64,000 nucleotides of DNA from Nocardia sp. NBC_00403 (GTDB lineage: Bacteria > Actinomycetota > Actinomycetes > Mycobacteriales > Mycobacteriaceae), in contig NZ_CP107939.1 of the NCBI RefSeq assembly GCF_036046055.1, forward strand, positions 2,356,001 through 2,420,000, read 5' to 3'. The notes under the pieces were generated by a model, which was not told the DNA's origin, searched no databases, and worked only from the letters and a program-made list of their open reading frames with translations. Below, piece by piece: positions 43,298-52,605 of this stretch. Made by a program: the position numbers and the translations under genes. Within the stretch, counting starts at the first letter, position 1. Each line of letters starts with the position of its first letter.

Positions 43298-44191
43298 TCA
43301 ACTCCGCTCGGAGACAGCGGCGCCGAGTAGACCACCGACGACGCGGGTGAAGCTGTCGGCGCCGTTGCCCAGTTCCGCCTGCTCGTCGAACATGCGCTGC
43401 AAGGGGTCGAGCAGGTCTGTCGCGACGCCCTGATCGCGGCTGGCGGTACGGATATTGCGCAGACCGGCCCGGTTGCCTGCCAGGTCGGAGAAATTGACCT
43501 CGAACTGCCGCGAATCGATCTCCTCGGCCAGGGTCGGCAGCACGTCGATGATCGAGCGCAGCCACGGCATCAAGAACGCTGCGGTGAACTCGCCCGTGGG
43601 GAAGCCCGCGCTGCCGACCATCGCCGCCGCTTGGAAGAAACCGCCGAACAGCCCGTACATCCCGGCCAATACCGCCATGTCGTGCAGTGCGGCGAGGCCG
43701 GCGTCCGCGCCGAGGTATTTCGCGGTGCCGAGCTCGGCGATGATGTCGCCGTGCGCGGCCTGCGCTTCGGGCGAGCCGCTGTACATGACCATGGTGTCCG
43801 GCGTGCCGAGTGTCTGGGGCACGCCGAGGATCCCGCCGTCCAGGTAGTGCCCGTCGCGCTCGGCGATCCAGGACGCCAACTCGCGTGCCTCGTCCGGGCG
43901 GCCGGTCGCCAGATTGAGGACAGTGCGCCCGTGCAGCGCCTCGGGAGCGGACGCGAGAATCGCAGCGCCGGCAGGGGTGTCGGCCGCCGTGACCACGATC
44001 AGCGCACCGGCGGCCACGGCCGCCGCGGGCGTCGCGGCGCGCACTGCTTCGAGTTCGTCCAGATGTGCGGCCTTGCCCGATGACCGGTTCCACACGGTGG
44101 TCGGGTGCCCGTTGCGCAAGAAGATCTCGGCGATCGTCGCGCCGATGCGGCCGAGGCCCAACACGGTGACCGATGTCCGATTGTCGTTCAC
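43298..44191 (-). CDS. Imine-reductase / beta-hydroxyacid-dehydrogenase-like protein
   Basis: 297 residues from GTG 44191. The Rossmann start is VTVLGLGRIGATIAEIFLRN, followed by the linker LDGGILGVPQTLG and the helical C-terminal domain (LHDMAVLAGMYGLFGGFFQA). The last-named part resembles imine reductases more than 3-hydroxyisobutyrate dehydrogenases, because the family's catalytic Lys is not present at the usual place. NADPH is the probable cofactor. The substrate is open. Confidence 0.8.
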   Translation of the reverse strand: MNDNRTSVTVLGLGRIGATIAEIFLRNGHPTTVWNRSSGKAAHLDELEAVRAATPAAAVAAGALIVVTAADTPAGAAILASAPEALHGRTVLNLATGRPDEARELASWIAERDGHYLDGGILGVPQTLGTPDTMVMYSGSPEAQAAHGDIIAELGTAKYLGADAGLAALHDMAVLAGMYGLFGGFFQAAAMVGSAGFPTGEFTAAFLMPWLRSIIDVLPTLAEEIDSRQFEVNFSDLAGNRAGLRNIRTASRDQGVATDLLDPLQRMFDEQAELGNGADSFTRVVGGLLGAAVSERS

Positions 44192-44208
44192 GATTCCTCC
44201 GTCGATTC

Positions 44209-44240
44209 CTGAGTTCGGTTGGTTGGGCGCCCGAACTCAG
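44209..44240. promoter_or_regulatory. Inverted repeat between reductase and AraC genes
   Basis: CTGAGTTCGG (44209-44218) and CCGAACTCAG (44231-44240) are exact inverted halves around 12 bases, 18-49 bp before the reductase start. The likely binder is the adjacent AraC-type protein. Confidence 0.6.
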
Positions 44241-44315
44241 TCTTCGCGCTCCGACGGAAAAACATCAGTGGCAGAACTGACGACAAGCGAACGATTACTG
44301 CCATAACATCGACTC

Positions 44316-45317
44316 ATGACCGGTCGAACTGTCGCGTTGGCCGTCTCTCCCGGCGCGCTGCATCCGTGGGATCTCTACGAGCTGGGAGTGGTGGCCTCGA
44401 TCTTCGGCACCCCGCAGCCGGATCTCTCCGACTCCTGGTACGAGCTGAAGGTCTGCGCGGTGACGCCGGAGCAGCACACCCAGCCGATCGGTTTCGGCAC
44501 CTACCTGCGGGCCGAACACGGTCTCGCCGATCTACTGGCGGCCGACACCGTGATCGTGCCCTCGGTGGCTCACGACTTCGTGACCGCTGAACGCGAAATA
44601 CCTCCCCAACTCGTCGCCGCGCTCGCCGCGGCGCACCGTCGCGGTGCCCGTATGGTCGCGCTGTGCGACGGGATCTTCGCCCTCGCCGCCGCGGGCATCC
44701 TGGACGGTCGGCGCGCCACTGTGCACTGGGAGCACGCCGAGGTCCTGTCCAGGCGCTATCCCGGCATCGAGGTCAACGAGTCGGTGCTCTACGTCGATGA
44801 CGGGGACGTGCTCACCAGCGCGGGCATGGCGGCCGCCCTCGATCTGTGTCTGCACCTGGTCCGCCGCGACTTCGGCGCGGTGATCGCCAACCGGTTGGCG
44901 CGACGGATGGTGATCCCGCCGCACCGTTCCGGTGGGCAGGCGCAATTCGTCGAGCTGTCCATTCCGCCGCGGGCCGACGACGGCATCGGACCGGTGCTGC
45001 AGTGGGCCATCGCCAATCTCGACCAACCACTCTCCGTGGACGCGCTCGCGGCGAAGGCGAACATGAGTCCGCGCACCTTCTTCCGGCATGTGCAGCAGGC
45101 GACCGGCGCGACACCGATGCAATGGCTGCTCGGCCAGCGGCTGTCGCACGCCCAATCCCTCTTGGAATCCAGTGATTTCGGCATCGATCGGATCAGCAGC
45201 ATGTCCGGTCTCGGCACGGCGGCCAACCTGCGCCGTCATTTCGCGAGCGTCATCGGTGTGTCACCCGCCGAGTACCGGCGCACCTTCGAACGCCGCGAGC
45301 CACTGCATTCCGACTGA
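44316..45317 (+). CDS. GlxA/FtrA-like AraC regulator with DJ-1-type domain
   Basis: 333 residues. The N-terminal 190 residues are a DJ-1/PfpI-like domain (WDLYELGVVASIFGTP; nucleophile elbow MVALCDGIFALAAAG). The C-terminal AraC pair of helix-turn-helices has LSVDALAAKANMSPRTFFRH and GTAANLRRHFASVIGVSPAE. Such regulators often respond to a metabolite bound by the first domain. It is divergent from the imine-reductase-like gene. Confidence 0.9.
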   Translation: MTGRTVALAVSPGALHPWDLYELGVVASIFGTPQPDLSDSWYELKVCAVTPEQHTQPIGFGTYLRAEHGLADLLAADTVIVPSVAHDFVTAEREIPPQLVAALAAAHRRGARMVALCDGIFALAAAGILDGRRATVHWEHAEVLSRRYPGIEVNESVLYVDDGDVLTSAGMAAALDLCLHLVRRDFGAVIANRLARRMVIPPHRSGGQAQFVELSIPPRADDGIGPVLQWAIANLDQPLSVDALAAKANMSPRTFFRHVQQATGATPMQWLLGQRLSHAQSLLESSDFGIDRISSMSGLGTAANLRRHFASVIGVSPAEYRRTFERREPLHSD

Positions 45318-45448
45318 GCGCCGGATTGCCCGGTGGCTGCCCGAAGGAGGTGTGTGCGGGATGACCTGCGCGATGTATCGACGCTGAGGTGGGCGAACTC
45401 ACGTTTGCCCGGGAAGCGGAAGGGTCGGGCGGGCGGTTACATCAATAC

Positions 45449-46663
45449 GTGACCAGTTCCGTAGCCCCGCCGCCCACCGCACCAGTCGAGGCCGAACGGA
45501 GGGATTGGCACCTCCCGGCGATGCTGGCGCTGGCGCTCGGCGGCTTCGGGATCGGGACGACCGAGTTCGTCACCATGGGGTTGCTGCCCGACATCGCGAG
45601 TGCCATGGGTGTGTCGGAGCCGACGGCAGGGCACGCGGTGTCGGCGTATGCGTTGGGTGTGGTCGTCGGCGCTCCACTGATCGCCGCCCTGTGCGCCCGG
45701 GTGCCGCGCAAGCGTCTGCTCGTTGTGCTGATGGTGGCGTTCACCATCGGAAATGCCTTGACCGTGCTCGCGCCGACGTTCGCAACCCTCGTTGTCGCAC
45801 GTTTCATCGCCGGCCTACCGCACGGCGCCTATTTCGGCGTTGCGTCGCTGGCCGCCGCGACCCTCGCCCCGGTGGGGCAGCGTGCCAAGGCTGTTGCTGC
45901 GGTTATGCTGGGTTTGAGCGCCGCCAACGTTGTCGGCGTTCCCAGTGCCACCTGGCTGGGCCAGCATCTCGGCTGGCGGGACGCCTTCGTCGTGGTCGCG
46001 GCGATCGGAGTGGCGACTGTGGCCGCCCTTCTGCGTTACGTGCCGGAGCTCACCGGCATCAGAACCACCAACCCGATGACCGAACTCGGTGCGCTGCGCC
46101 GCCCGCAAGTTCTGCTGACTCTGCTCGTCGGCGCGGTCGGCTTCGGCGGCATGTTCGCCGTCTACACCTACATCACCACCACGCTCACCGACGTCGCCGG
46201 TATGCGAGCGGGTCTGGTTCCGCTTGTGCTCATGCTCTTCGGCCTGGGCATGGTGGCAGGCAACATCGTCGGCGGCGTCCTGGCCGACCGTGGCGTCGAT
46301 TTCGCGATCTTCGCCGCCCTCGGTGCGATGGTCGTCATCCTCGCGGGATTCGTCGCCGCCGCACACAACCCGTACTCCGCCGCCCTCGGCGCGTTCCTCA
46401 TCGGCGCCTCGGGCGCGGCACTGGCCCCTGCCCTTCAGACCCGGCTGATGGACGTCGCCGCCGACGCCCAAACCCTCGCCGCTGCCCTCAACCATGCCGC
46501 CCTCAACATCGCCAATGCCGCGGGCGCCTGGCTCGGCGGCCTCGTTATCGCCGCGGGCCTCGGTTACACCGCTCCCGCGACCGTCGGTGCGGGCCTCGCG
46601 GTACTCGGCGTCGTGCTGTTCACCATCACCGTCTGGACCTCGCGGCGCACTGTGCACTCCTGA
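45449..46663 (+). CDS. MFS exporter, 12-helix drug efflux type
   Basis: 404 residues from GTG 45449. Helix 1 contains GGFGIGTTEFVTMGLLPDIA, the signature of chloramphenicol/Cmx- and arabinose-efflux-type MFS proteins. RVPRKRLLVVLMV is a motif-A-like loop and HGAYFGVASLAA is in helix 4. Twelve membrane helices are visible. The start GTG was chosen over the upstream in-frame ATG 45389 because the added 20 residues are not conserved. No regulator is adjacent apart from the AraC gene before it. Confidence 0.85.
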   Translation: MTSSVAPPPTAPVEAERRDWHLPAMLALALGGFGIGTTEFVTMGLLPDIASAMGVSEPTAGHAVSAYALGVVVGAPLIAALCARVPRKRLLVVLMVAFTIGNALTVLAPTFATLVVARFIAGLPHGAYFGVASLAAATLAPVGQRAKAVAAVMLGLSAANVVGVPSATWLGQHLGWRDAFVVVAAIGVATVAALLRYVPELTGIRTTNPMTELGALRRPQVLLTLLVGAVGFGGMFAVYTYITTTLTDVAGMRAGLVPLVLMLFGLGMVAGNIVGGVLADRGVDFAIFAALGAMVVILAGFVAAAHNPYSAALGAFLIGASGAALAPALQTRLMDVAADAQTLAAALNHAALNIANAAGAWLGGLVIAAGLGYTAPATVGAGLAVLGVVLFTITVWTSRRTVHS

Positions 46664-46884
46664 CGTTCCGTCGTCCGGGCGAGCCCCGGGGCTGGGTGTG
46701 GAAACGCCGTGGGGAAGGCACTACCCGCTCATGGTCTGCTGGTGCGTTGCTGCCCGTCACGGCTGACGCCTGTTGCGGCGCGGTCCGAACAGTGCCGGAA
46801 GAGTTGCTCGGCGTCGTAGGGTCGTCGTAGCGAAGTTGCAGCGAGCCCGTCACACCGAGGACCTTCGACCGGTAGGGAGCAATC

Positions 46885-48813
46885 GTGGCCGATACGTTCC
46901 ATCCGCTCGATCCGCTGTCGTCCGATGAGTTCCGTCGAGTTGTCGCCGTGCTGACCCGTACGCACGGCGTCGGCCCCGGCTGGCGGTACGCGTCGATCGA
47001 ACTCGCCGAGCCGTCGAAGCCCGAGATAGCAGCGTTCGATGCCGACGCAGTGGTGCCCGACCGCAACGCGCACGTGGTGTGTTTCGAGCGGGCCGAGAAC
47101 AAGACCTACAAGGCGCTCGTCTCGCTGACCACCGACACCGTGCTGTCCTGGACGCACCTGCCTGGCGTGCAGGCGAACTTCACCCTCGACGAATGGGAGG
47201 AGGCCGACGCGGCGCTGCGCGCGCATCCCGAGGTGATCGCGGCCTTGGCCGCGCGGGGTATCACCGATATGAGTCTGGTGTTCATGGACACCTGGACCTA
47301 CGGTGACGCGGTGCTTCCGCCGCAGTATCGAGGTCGCAGGCTCGGCTGGTCCGATACCTGGGTCAGGGCCGCCGACGGCGCGAACCCCTATGCCGGGCCG
47401 GTCAACGGATTCCACTGCATCATCGACATGAACACCATGGAGCTGCTCGAGATCGAGGACACCGGCACGGTCGACACACCGGAGATCATGGGCGAGTACG
47501 TCCCTCGCCACATCCCGGACCGGATTCGCGCCGCGAGCACCCGGCAACCGTTGCGCCCCTTGGAGATAACGCAGCCGGACGGGCCGTCCTTTTCGGTGGC
47601 GGGCAATAAGGTCGAGTGGCAGAACTGGTCGCTGCGCGTCGGTTTCAACTATCGCGAGGGCATGACACTGCATGCGGTGAAGTACAACGATGGCGGCCGG
47701 ATCCGCTCGATCGCGAACCGGCTCTCTTTCGCGGAGATGATGGTTCCGTACCGGGATCACTGCACCGACCACTACCGCCGAACGGCCTTCGACATCGGTG
47801 AGTGGGGCATCGGATTCATGACCACCTCGCTCGAATTGGGCTGCGACTGCCTGGGCGAGATCCGCTACCTGGATGCGGTGGTGCACAACAGCAGTGGTGA
47901 ACCCGTCACGATCAGGAACGCCATCTGTCTCCACGAAGAGGACAACGCCGTCCTGTGGAAACACGTCGACCATCACGCGGGCGCCGAGGTGCGTCGAATG
48001 CGCAGGCTGACAGTGTCTTCCCACGTCACCGTCGCGAACTACGAGTACCTCGTCTACTGGCGCTTCTACCAGGACGGCAATATCGAGTGTGAGGTCCGTG
48101 CGACCGGAATCATGGTTGTCGGTCACTTCCCGGCAGGCGGTGCGCACCCGCACGGCACATTGGTCGACCAGCGCACCTACGCGCCGTTCCATCAGCACTT
48201 TCTGGTTGCCCGCCTGGATCTCGACATCGACGGCACCGAGAACACGGTCTACCGCACCGAGACCGAGATCGTCCCGATGGGACCGGATAACCCCTACGGA
48301 CTTTCCTTGCGGCAGAACAACACTCCATTGCGCACCGAAGCCGAAGGAAAGCAGGACTTCGACTGGTCGACCCAGCGCGCCTGGAAAGTGGCCAACGACA
48401 ACACCACCAACGGACTGGGCACCGCACCGGCCTACAAGCTGGTACCGGGGGGCGCGATTCCGGCTATGTTCGATCCCCGATCGCCGATCCTCGCGCGCTG
48501 CAAGGCAATCGAGCACACCTTGTGGGTCACCCCGAATTCCCCGGACGAGCGCTGGCCCGCAGGCGAATTCGTCACCCAGAGCAAGGTCGATCACGGGCTG
48601 CCCGAGTGGACGGCGGCGAACCGGTCCATCATGAACACCGACGTAGTGCTCTGGTACATCTTCGGCATCCACCACATCACCCGCCCGGAGGACTGGCCGA
48701 TCATGCCGGTGGACACGGTGAACTTCTGGCTCAAACCTGTCGGCTTCTTCGACCGCAATCCCGCGCTCGACGTCGCACCGACTCCGCCGAAAGCCTGCCA
48801 CCAGAGCCCATGA
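46885..48813 (+). CDS. Copper-containing primary amine oxidase
   Basis: 642 residues from GTG 46885. The topaquinone precursor Tyr is in VANYEYLVYWRF near residue 382. The catalytic base is the Asp of TAFDIGEWGIG (about 310). Copper ligands are HQHFL (about 436) and a His in FGIHHITRPEDWPIMP near the C-terminus. The enzyme oxidises primary amines to aldehydes with release of NH3 and H2O2. There is no signal peptide, so it is probably cytoplasmic. The convergent LysR gene is a possible regulator. Confidence 0.95.
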   Translation: MADTFHPLDPLSSDEFRRVVAVLTRTHGVGPGWRYASIELAEPSKPEIAAFDADAVVPDRNAHVVCFERAENKTYKALVSLTTDTVLSWTHLPGVQANFTLDEWEEADAALRAHPEVIAALAARGITDMSLVFMDTWTYGDAVLPPQYRGRRLGWSDTWVRAADGANPYAGPVNGFHCIIDMNTMELLEIEDTGTVDTPEIMGEYVPRHIPDRIRAASTRQPLRPLEITQPDGPSFSVAGNKVEWQNWSLRVGFNYREGMTLHAVKYNDGGRIRSIANRLSFAEMMVPYRDHCTDHYRRTAFDIGEWGIGFMTTSLELGCDCLGEIRYLDAVVHNSSGEPVTIRNAICLHEEDNAVLWKHVDHHAGAEVRRMRRLTVSSHVTVANYEYLVYWRFYQDGNIECEVRATGIMVVGHFPAGGAHPHGTLVDQRTYAPFHQHFLVARLDLDIDGTENTVYRTETEIVPMGPDNPYGLSLRQNNTPLRTEAEGKQDFDWSTQRAWKVANDNTTNGLGTAPAYKLVPGGAIPAMFDPRSPILARCKAIEHTLWVTPNSPDERWPAGEFVTQSKVDHGLPEWTAANRSIMNTDVVLWYIFGIHHITRPEDWPIMPVDTVNFWLKPVGFFDRNPALDVAPTPPKACHQSP

Positions 48814-48829
48814 CAGCGCTTCGGTCGAG

Positions 48830-49627
48830 TCAGCGGTGGTCGGGCCTGCCGAATTCGCCGACGATGCGCGCCAGCGCGCGGATCTGATCGGTTTCGGACT
48901 CGCTGTGCCAGACCAGCGCCCAGCGGAGCAGGTGTGCGTCGGTGATGGGGAGATAGCTGACGCCGGGCCGGTTGTAGTACCGGGGCAGATGGTCGGAGAC
49001 GTTATGGATGGCGCCGTCGGAGCCCAGCACGGACGTGGACACGTTGTCACCATTCGACACCGTCGAGATCCGTTGGATGGAGCGGCCTTTGACCCCGGCC
49101 AGTTCACGGTTGTCCGACACCGCCGCGCCCATCGGCTCGATGAACAGCGTCGGCCCCACCGTGAGGTCGGGCTCCTCGACCGGCAGCCAGGCGATGACGA
49201 CGTCGGTCTCACCGCGGCGCAGCGGGCCGAACGGGTCGGTGAACGAAATGGACCGGATCTGCAGCACGAATTCGGGGTGTCTGGTGCGGAAGGTCTGCCA
49301 GATCGAGCGGTAGTCGTGGGCGTTCCCGCCGATAATGCCGATGCGCAGCATCGTGGAGGCACTGCCTGCGGCCGACCGCGCCCGGTCCAGCGCCTGTCGG
49401 ACATCGCGATACGCCGGAAGCAGGTCGGCGCACAATTGCGTGCCGAGCGGTGTCAGTCGGATATTGCGCGGGTTGGTGCGATCGACGAGAAGCGCGCCGA
49501 GACGCCGTTCCTGGCCCTTGATCGACTGACTGATCCGCGCCTGGGACAACTGCAATCGCTGCGCGGTGCGGCCGAAGTGCAGCTCCTGGGCCAGCGTCAG
49601 GAGAATCTCTATGTCCCGCAGTTCCAC
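48830..49627 (-). CDS. LysR-type regulator
   Basis: 265 residues from GTG 49627; GTG 49651 is also possible. The winged helix reads LRDIEILLTLAQELHFGRTA, then QLSQARISQSIKGQERRLGA. The substrate-binding domain (about 90-265) begins LRIGIIGGNAHDY. It lies convergent to the amine oxidase and before the epoxide hydrolase, so the target cannot be deduced from position alone. Confidence 0.85.
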   Translation of the reverse strand: MELRDIEILLTLAQELHFGRTAQRLQLSQARISQSIKGQERRLGALLVDRTNPRNIRLTPLGTQLCADLLPAYRDVRQALDRARSAAGSASTMLRIGIIGGNAHDYRSIWQTFRTRHPEFVLQIRSISFTDPFGPLRRGETDVVIAWLPVEEPDLTVGPTLFIEPMGAAVSDNRELAGVKGRSIQRISTVSNGDNVSTSVLGSDGAIHNVSDHLPRYYNRPGVSYLPITDAHLLRWALVWHSESETDQIRALARIVGEFGRPDHR

Positions 49628-49765
49628 GGCATTGCCGCCTTCCGTTGTCACCCGGTTCGCGCACTCGTGCAACGCCGGGAGTGGGAGATCATTCCGAGCA
49701 CCTGATGCGTCGCCGCCGGGACCGACCCCTCGAAGGTCGCGACGGCGAGCAGTGGCCGGGCGGTG

Positions 49766-50920
49766 TCAGTGCACCTTTGCGAAGAAGCCGCGGATGTCAT
49801 CCAGCAGCAGGTCGGGTACCTCGTGGGCCGCCCAGTGACCGCCGATCTCATATTTGTTCCACTGCACGATGTTGGCGTGGTCGCGTTCGGCGAACTTGCG
49901 CGGCGGCGTGAAGTCGTAGCCGAAGGAGGCCAGTCCGATCGGCACGGTCGTCGGCGCGTCCGCGTCGCTGGTTTCGAAGGAGAACCGGGCCGAGGGCGCC
50001 GCGGTGCTGGTGAACCAGTAGATCGAAATATTGGTCAGCAGCTCGTCCGGTGTCATCGAATCGGTGAGCACCTGCCCGCTCCAGGTGGGTTGCCCGCTCC
50101 ACGCGATCAGGGTTGCGGGCGAATCCGTGCGCGCCCGGCCAATGGCCTGCCGTTGTGCCCGCCATGCGGAGTCGTGGATGGCGTTTTTGAGGAACTGCTG
50201 CCCGAAACCCATCAGCTTCAGTTCGAATTCACTGAGCCCGTTCAGCTCGTCCGGTTCCCCCTTGGCGAAGGAGAAAATCTGGTCGACGTGCACGCCGATC
50301 ACCTTGTCCGGAGCGAGTCTGCCCATTTCCGGTGCGACGATGGCGCCGCCGTCGTTGCCGTGCACGCCGAACCGGTCGTAGCCGAGTCTGGCCATCAGTC
50401 CGTTGAAGATGGCGGCGACCCGCACCGGATGCCAGCCGGCTCGATCCGCCGGCTTGGAGAACGCGAAGCCGGGGTAGGACGGGATGACGACATGGAAAGC
50501 ATGGGCGGGGTCGCCGCCGTGCGTGCGTGGATCGGTCAACTCGTCGATCAGGCCGAGAAATTCGGTGAAGGAGCTGGGCCAGCCATGAACGAGAAGCAGT
50601 GGTGTCGCGTCCGGTTCAGGGGAGCGGAGGTGCACGAAATGAATGTTCTGTCCATCGATCTCGGTGGTGAACTGGGGAAAACTGTTGAGCCGCTGTTCTT
50701 GTGCGCGCCAGTCGAACCGATCGCGCCAGTATTCGAGAAGCGGTTGCACGTATGACCGCGGCCCCCGGTAGTCCCAGCTGAGCTGGACCGGCAGCTCGAG
50801 GTCGGCATTACCCACGAGCTCGTCGAAGGGAGCCTCCGACCGGGTGTTCGCCAGGCGCTGCGCCAGATCATCCAGGTCGGCCTGGGGAATTGCGATACGG
50901 AACGGTCTGATCTCTGACAC
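49766..50920 (-). CDS. Epoxide hydrolase, copy 1
   Basis: 384 residues from GTG 50920. The EHN-type N-terminal domain (RPFRIAIPQADLDDLAQRLA) precedes an alpha/beta-hydrolase core: LLLVHGWPSSFTEFLGLID (oxyanion loop with HGWP), nucleophile Asp in GVHGNDGGAIVAPEM, and catalytic His in the final GGHWAAHEVPDLLLDD. These enzymes open epoxides to diols. Copy 2 at 52606-53757 is closely similar. It lies directly behind the TetR gene, separated by 49 bp. Confidence 0.9.
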   Translation of the reverse strand: MSEIRPFRIAIPQADLDDLAQRLANTRSEAPFDELVGNADLELPVQLSWDYRGPRSYVQPLLEYWRDRFDWRAQEQRLNSFPQFTTEIDGQNIHFVHLRSPEPDATPLLLVHGWPSSFTEFLGLIDELTDPRTHGGDPAHAFHVVIPSYPGFAFSKPADRAGWHPVRVAAIFNGLMARLGYDRFGVHGNDGGAIVAPEMGRLAPDKVIGVHVDQIFSFAKGEPDELNGLSEFELKLMGFGQQFLKNAIHDSAWRAQRQAIGRARTDSPATLIAWSGQPTWSGQVLTDSMTPDELLTNISIYWFTSTAAPSARFSFETSDADAPTTVPIGLASFGYDFTPPRKFAERDHANIVQWNKYEIGGHWAAHEVPDLLLDDIRGFFAKVH

Positions 50921-50969
50921 TGCCTTAGCCTGCGAGAATGGCCTGTCGGGAACAACACCGAGTTCCCGA

Positions 50970-51608
50970 TCAGTTTGGCTTATCGACCTGTCGCGCACCG
51001 AGGCGTCGGAGTCGGCGAATCACCCTGGGGTCGGCTGGGCTGGCGATGCTGAGCAGGCGGTCGACGAGAGTGTCGACATACTCGTCACGGAGGGGGGCGG
51101 TGCCGAACAGGGTGCGGGTGTACATCGGCGCCAGGATCATGTCGACGACCTCGAGCACCTCGGGGGCGGCTTCGCCGCGGGCGGCGGCCCGGTCGAGCAT
51201 GCGCTGGATCTGATCGACGCGGTCGGCGAGGAATCGGTCGCGGGTTTCTTCGCCTGCCGCGCCGGTATCGATGAGCGCGAGGATCGTGCGCAGCAACGCA
51301 AGTCCGTTGGGGCCGCTCACATCTCGGGCCGCATTCGCCGCGTAGGCGCGCAGGTCGCCGTCGAGGGTTCCGGTGTCGGGGATCGCGGACTCGGTGGTGA
51401 GTCGATCGACCGTAACCTCCATGGCCAGCGCCTCGAGATTGCCCCAGCGGCGGTAGATGCTCGTATCGGCCACACCCGCGCGGGCCGCGACCTCGGCGAC
51501 GGTGAAGTTCCCGTATCCGCGTTCGGCGACGAGTTCGGTGACCGCCCGGTGCACCGCCGCGCGGACGCGGGCGCTGCGACCGCCGGGGCGGCGGGTGCGT
51601 TCCTCCAT
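50970..51608 (-). CDS. TetR regulator with paired 21-bp operators
   Basis: 212 residues from ATG 51608. The helix-turn-helix reads YGNFTVAEVAARAGVADTSI followed by YRRWGNLEALAMEV. The C-terminal domain is helical. It is divergent from the TIGR03086 gene; two near-identical 21-bp dyads (51621-51641, 51671-51691) lie in between. Its end overlaps a sequence that recurs upstream of epoxide hydrolase copy 2. It likely controls itself, the TIGR03086 gene and the epoxide hydrolase downstream. Confidence 0.9.
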   Translation of the reverse strand: MEERTRRPGGRSARVRAAVHRAVTELVAERGYGNFTVAEVAARAGVADTSIYRRWGNLEALAMEVTVDRLTTESAIPDTGTLDGDLRAYAANAARDVSGPNGLALLRTILALIDTGAAGEETRDRFLADRVDQIQRMLDRAAARGEAAPEVLEVVDMILAPMYTRTLFGTAPLRDEYVDTLVDRLLSIASPADPRVIRRLRRLGARQVDKPN

Positions 51609-51620
51609 GCCGACCACTTT

Positions 51621-51691
51621 AACGCAGTTAGCACTTGCGTTTACGCGATCGCAGTCGCTACTGTTCAATTAACGCCGTTACAAACTGCGTT
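51621..51691. promoter_or_regulatory. Two 21-bp TetR operators, 50 bp apart
   Basis: Each site has the pattern AACGCnGTTA at the left and GCGTT at the right: 51621-51641 and 51671-51691. They are offset by exactly 50 bp. Both lie between TetR and the TIGR03086 gene. Confidence 0.8.
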
Positions 51692-51778
51692 TAGGAGCTG
51701 GAGTGCACCGACTCGGCACTCCTGACCGTCGTCCGGCGAACCAATCCTCTTGGCTGTCACCATCTTCTGGAGCATCAC

Positions 51779-52339
51779 ATGAACGCCATGATCAACCGCA
51801 TAGACCACGCCATCGACATGACCGCCGCCGTCGTTGCGGGAATCCCTGCCGACCGCATGAGCGCGCCGACCCCGTGCGTCGAGTGGGACGTCCACTACCT
51901 GCTCAACCACCTGGTGGGCGGCATGAATATCTTCGCCGCGCAACTCGAGCGCGAGGACCTTGACCGAGACCACCACGACGACTGGCTCGGCGCAGATCCG
52001 CACGGGGCCTACGCCGCAGCGGCCGTCGCCGACAGCGCGGCGTGGCATCTCCCCGACGCGCTCGAACAGACCGTGCGCCTCGGATTCGGTGTCGTGCCCG
52101 GTCCCATGGCCGCGGTGATCCACCTGACCGAAGTACTCGTGCACGGCATCGACCTCGCGATCGCCACTGATCGGGAGCAGCTGCTCGACCAGCAATTATG
52201 CGGCGAGATGCTCGCGATCATGCGCGACATGGGTATCGAGAACTTCCGCACACCCGGCATGTTCGGACCCGAGCTCCCAGCATCGGGCGATGCCCCCGCG
52301 CATCGGAAGCTGTTCGCTTACCTCGGCCGGACGTGGTAG
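51779..52339 (+). CDS. TIGR03086-type DinB-like metal-binding protein
   Basis: 186 residues. The N-terminus (INRIDHAIDMTAAVVAGIPA, then PTPCVEWDVHYLLNHLVGG) and the later HLTEVLVHGIDLA with its His ligands fit the DinB / mycothiol-dependent maleylpyruvate isomerase-like superfamily, subgroup TIGR03086. The metal-binding His residues are in LNHL, HLTEVLVHG. Mycothiol-dependent conjugation or isomerisation is the known chemistry of the superfamily. The partner epoxide hydrolases suggest detoxification of epoxides. The stop codon overlaps the first 66-bp repeat. Confidence 0.8.
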   Translation: MNAMINRIDHAIDMTAAVVAGIPADRMSAPTPCVEWDVHYLLNHLVGGMNIFAAQLEREDLDRDHHDDWLGADPHGAYAAAAVADSAAWHLPDALEQTVRLGFGVVPGPMAAVIHLTEVLVHGIDLAIATDREQLLDQQLCGEMLAIMRDMGIENFRTPGMFGPELPASGDAPAHRKLFAYLGRTW

Positions 52340-52534
52340 GCGGCTGCCTCGCCTCCGCTCGGCCCGGCGCGATTGTCGACGGACTGTGTCCGGCAGTGTC
52401 ATCAGGCGGCTGCCTCGCCTCCGCTCGGCCCGGCGCGATTGTCGACGGACTGTGTCCGGCAGTGTCATCAGGCGGCTGCCTCGCCTCCGCTCGACCCGGC
52501 GCGATTGTCGACGGACTGTGTCCGGCAGTGTCAT
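52338..52534. repeat. Three tandem copies of a 66-bp unit
   Basis: Units begin at 52338, 52404 and 52470; they differ by about one base in the body. Each holds the short dyad CGGAC-TGT-GTCCG. Length and arrangement are like mycobacterial MIRU/VNTR loci. The 66-bp period is 22 codons, so frames stay open across it, but no real gene is evident. Confidence 0.9.
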
Positions 52535-52605
52535 GGGGAGGCAGACTGTCCGACCAGGTCCGGGCGTGTCCGTCGGTGGGCCGAGCGCCCCCGTTATGTG
52601 GTTCT

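Noticed and set aside
39849..44093. Two minus-strand frames of 622 and 779 codons
   Set aside because: They are antisense to the MFS exporter and isocitrate dehydrogenase and have no family pattern.
52196..52534. Protein with three 22-residue repeats encoded by the 66-bp units
   Set aside because: The frame stays open only because 66 is a multiple of three. It is Arg-rich, lacks a ribosome-binding site and overlaps the TIGR03086 gene.
52338..52534. CRISPR array
   Set aside because: The repeats are directly adjacent with no unique spacers and no cas genes.
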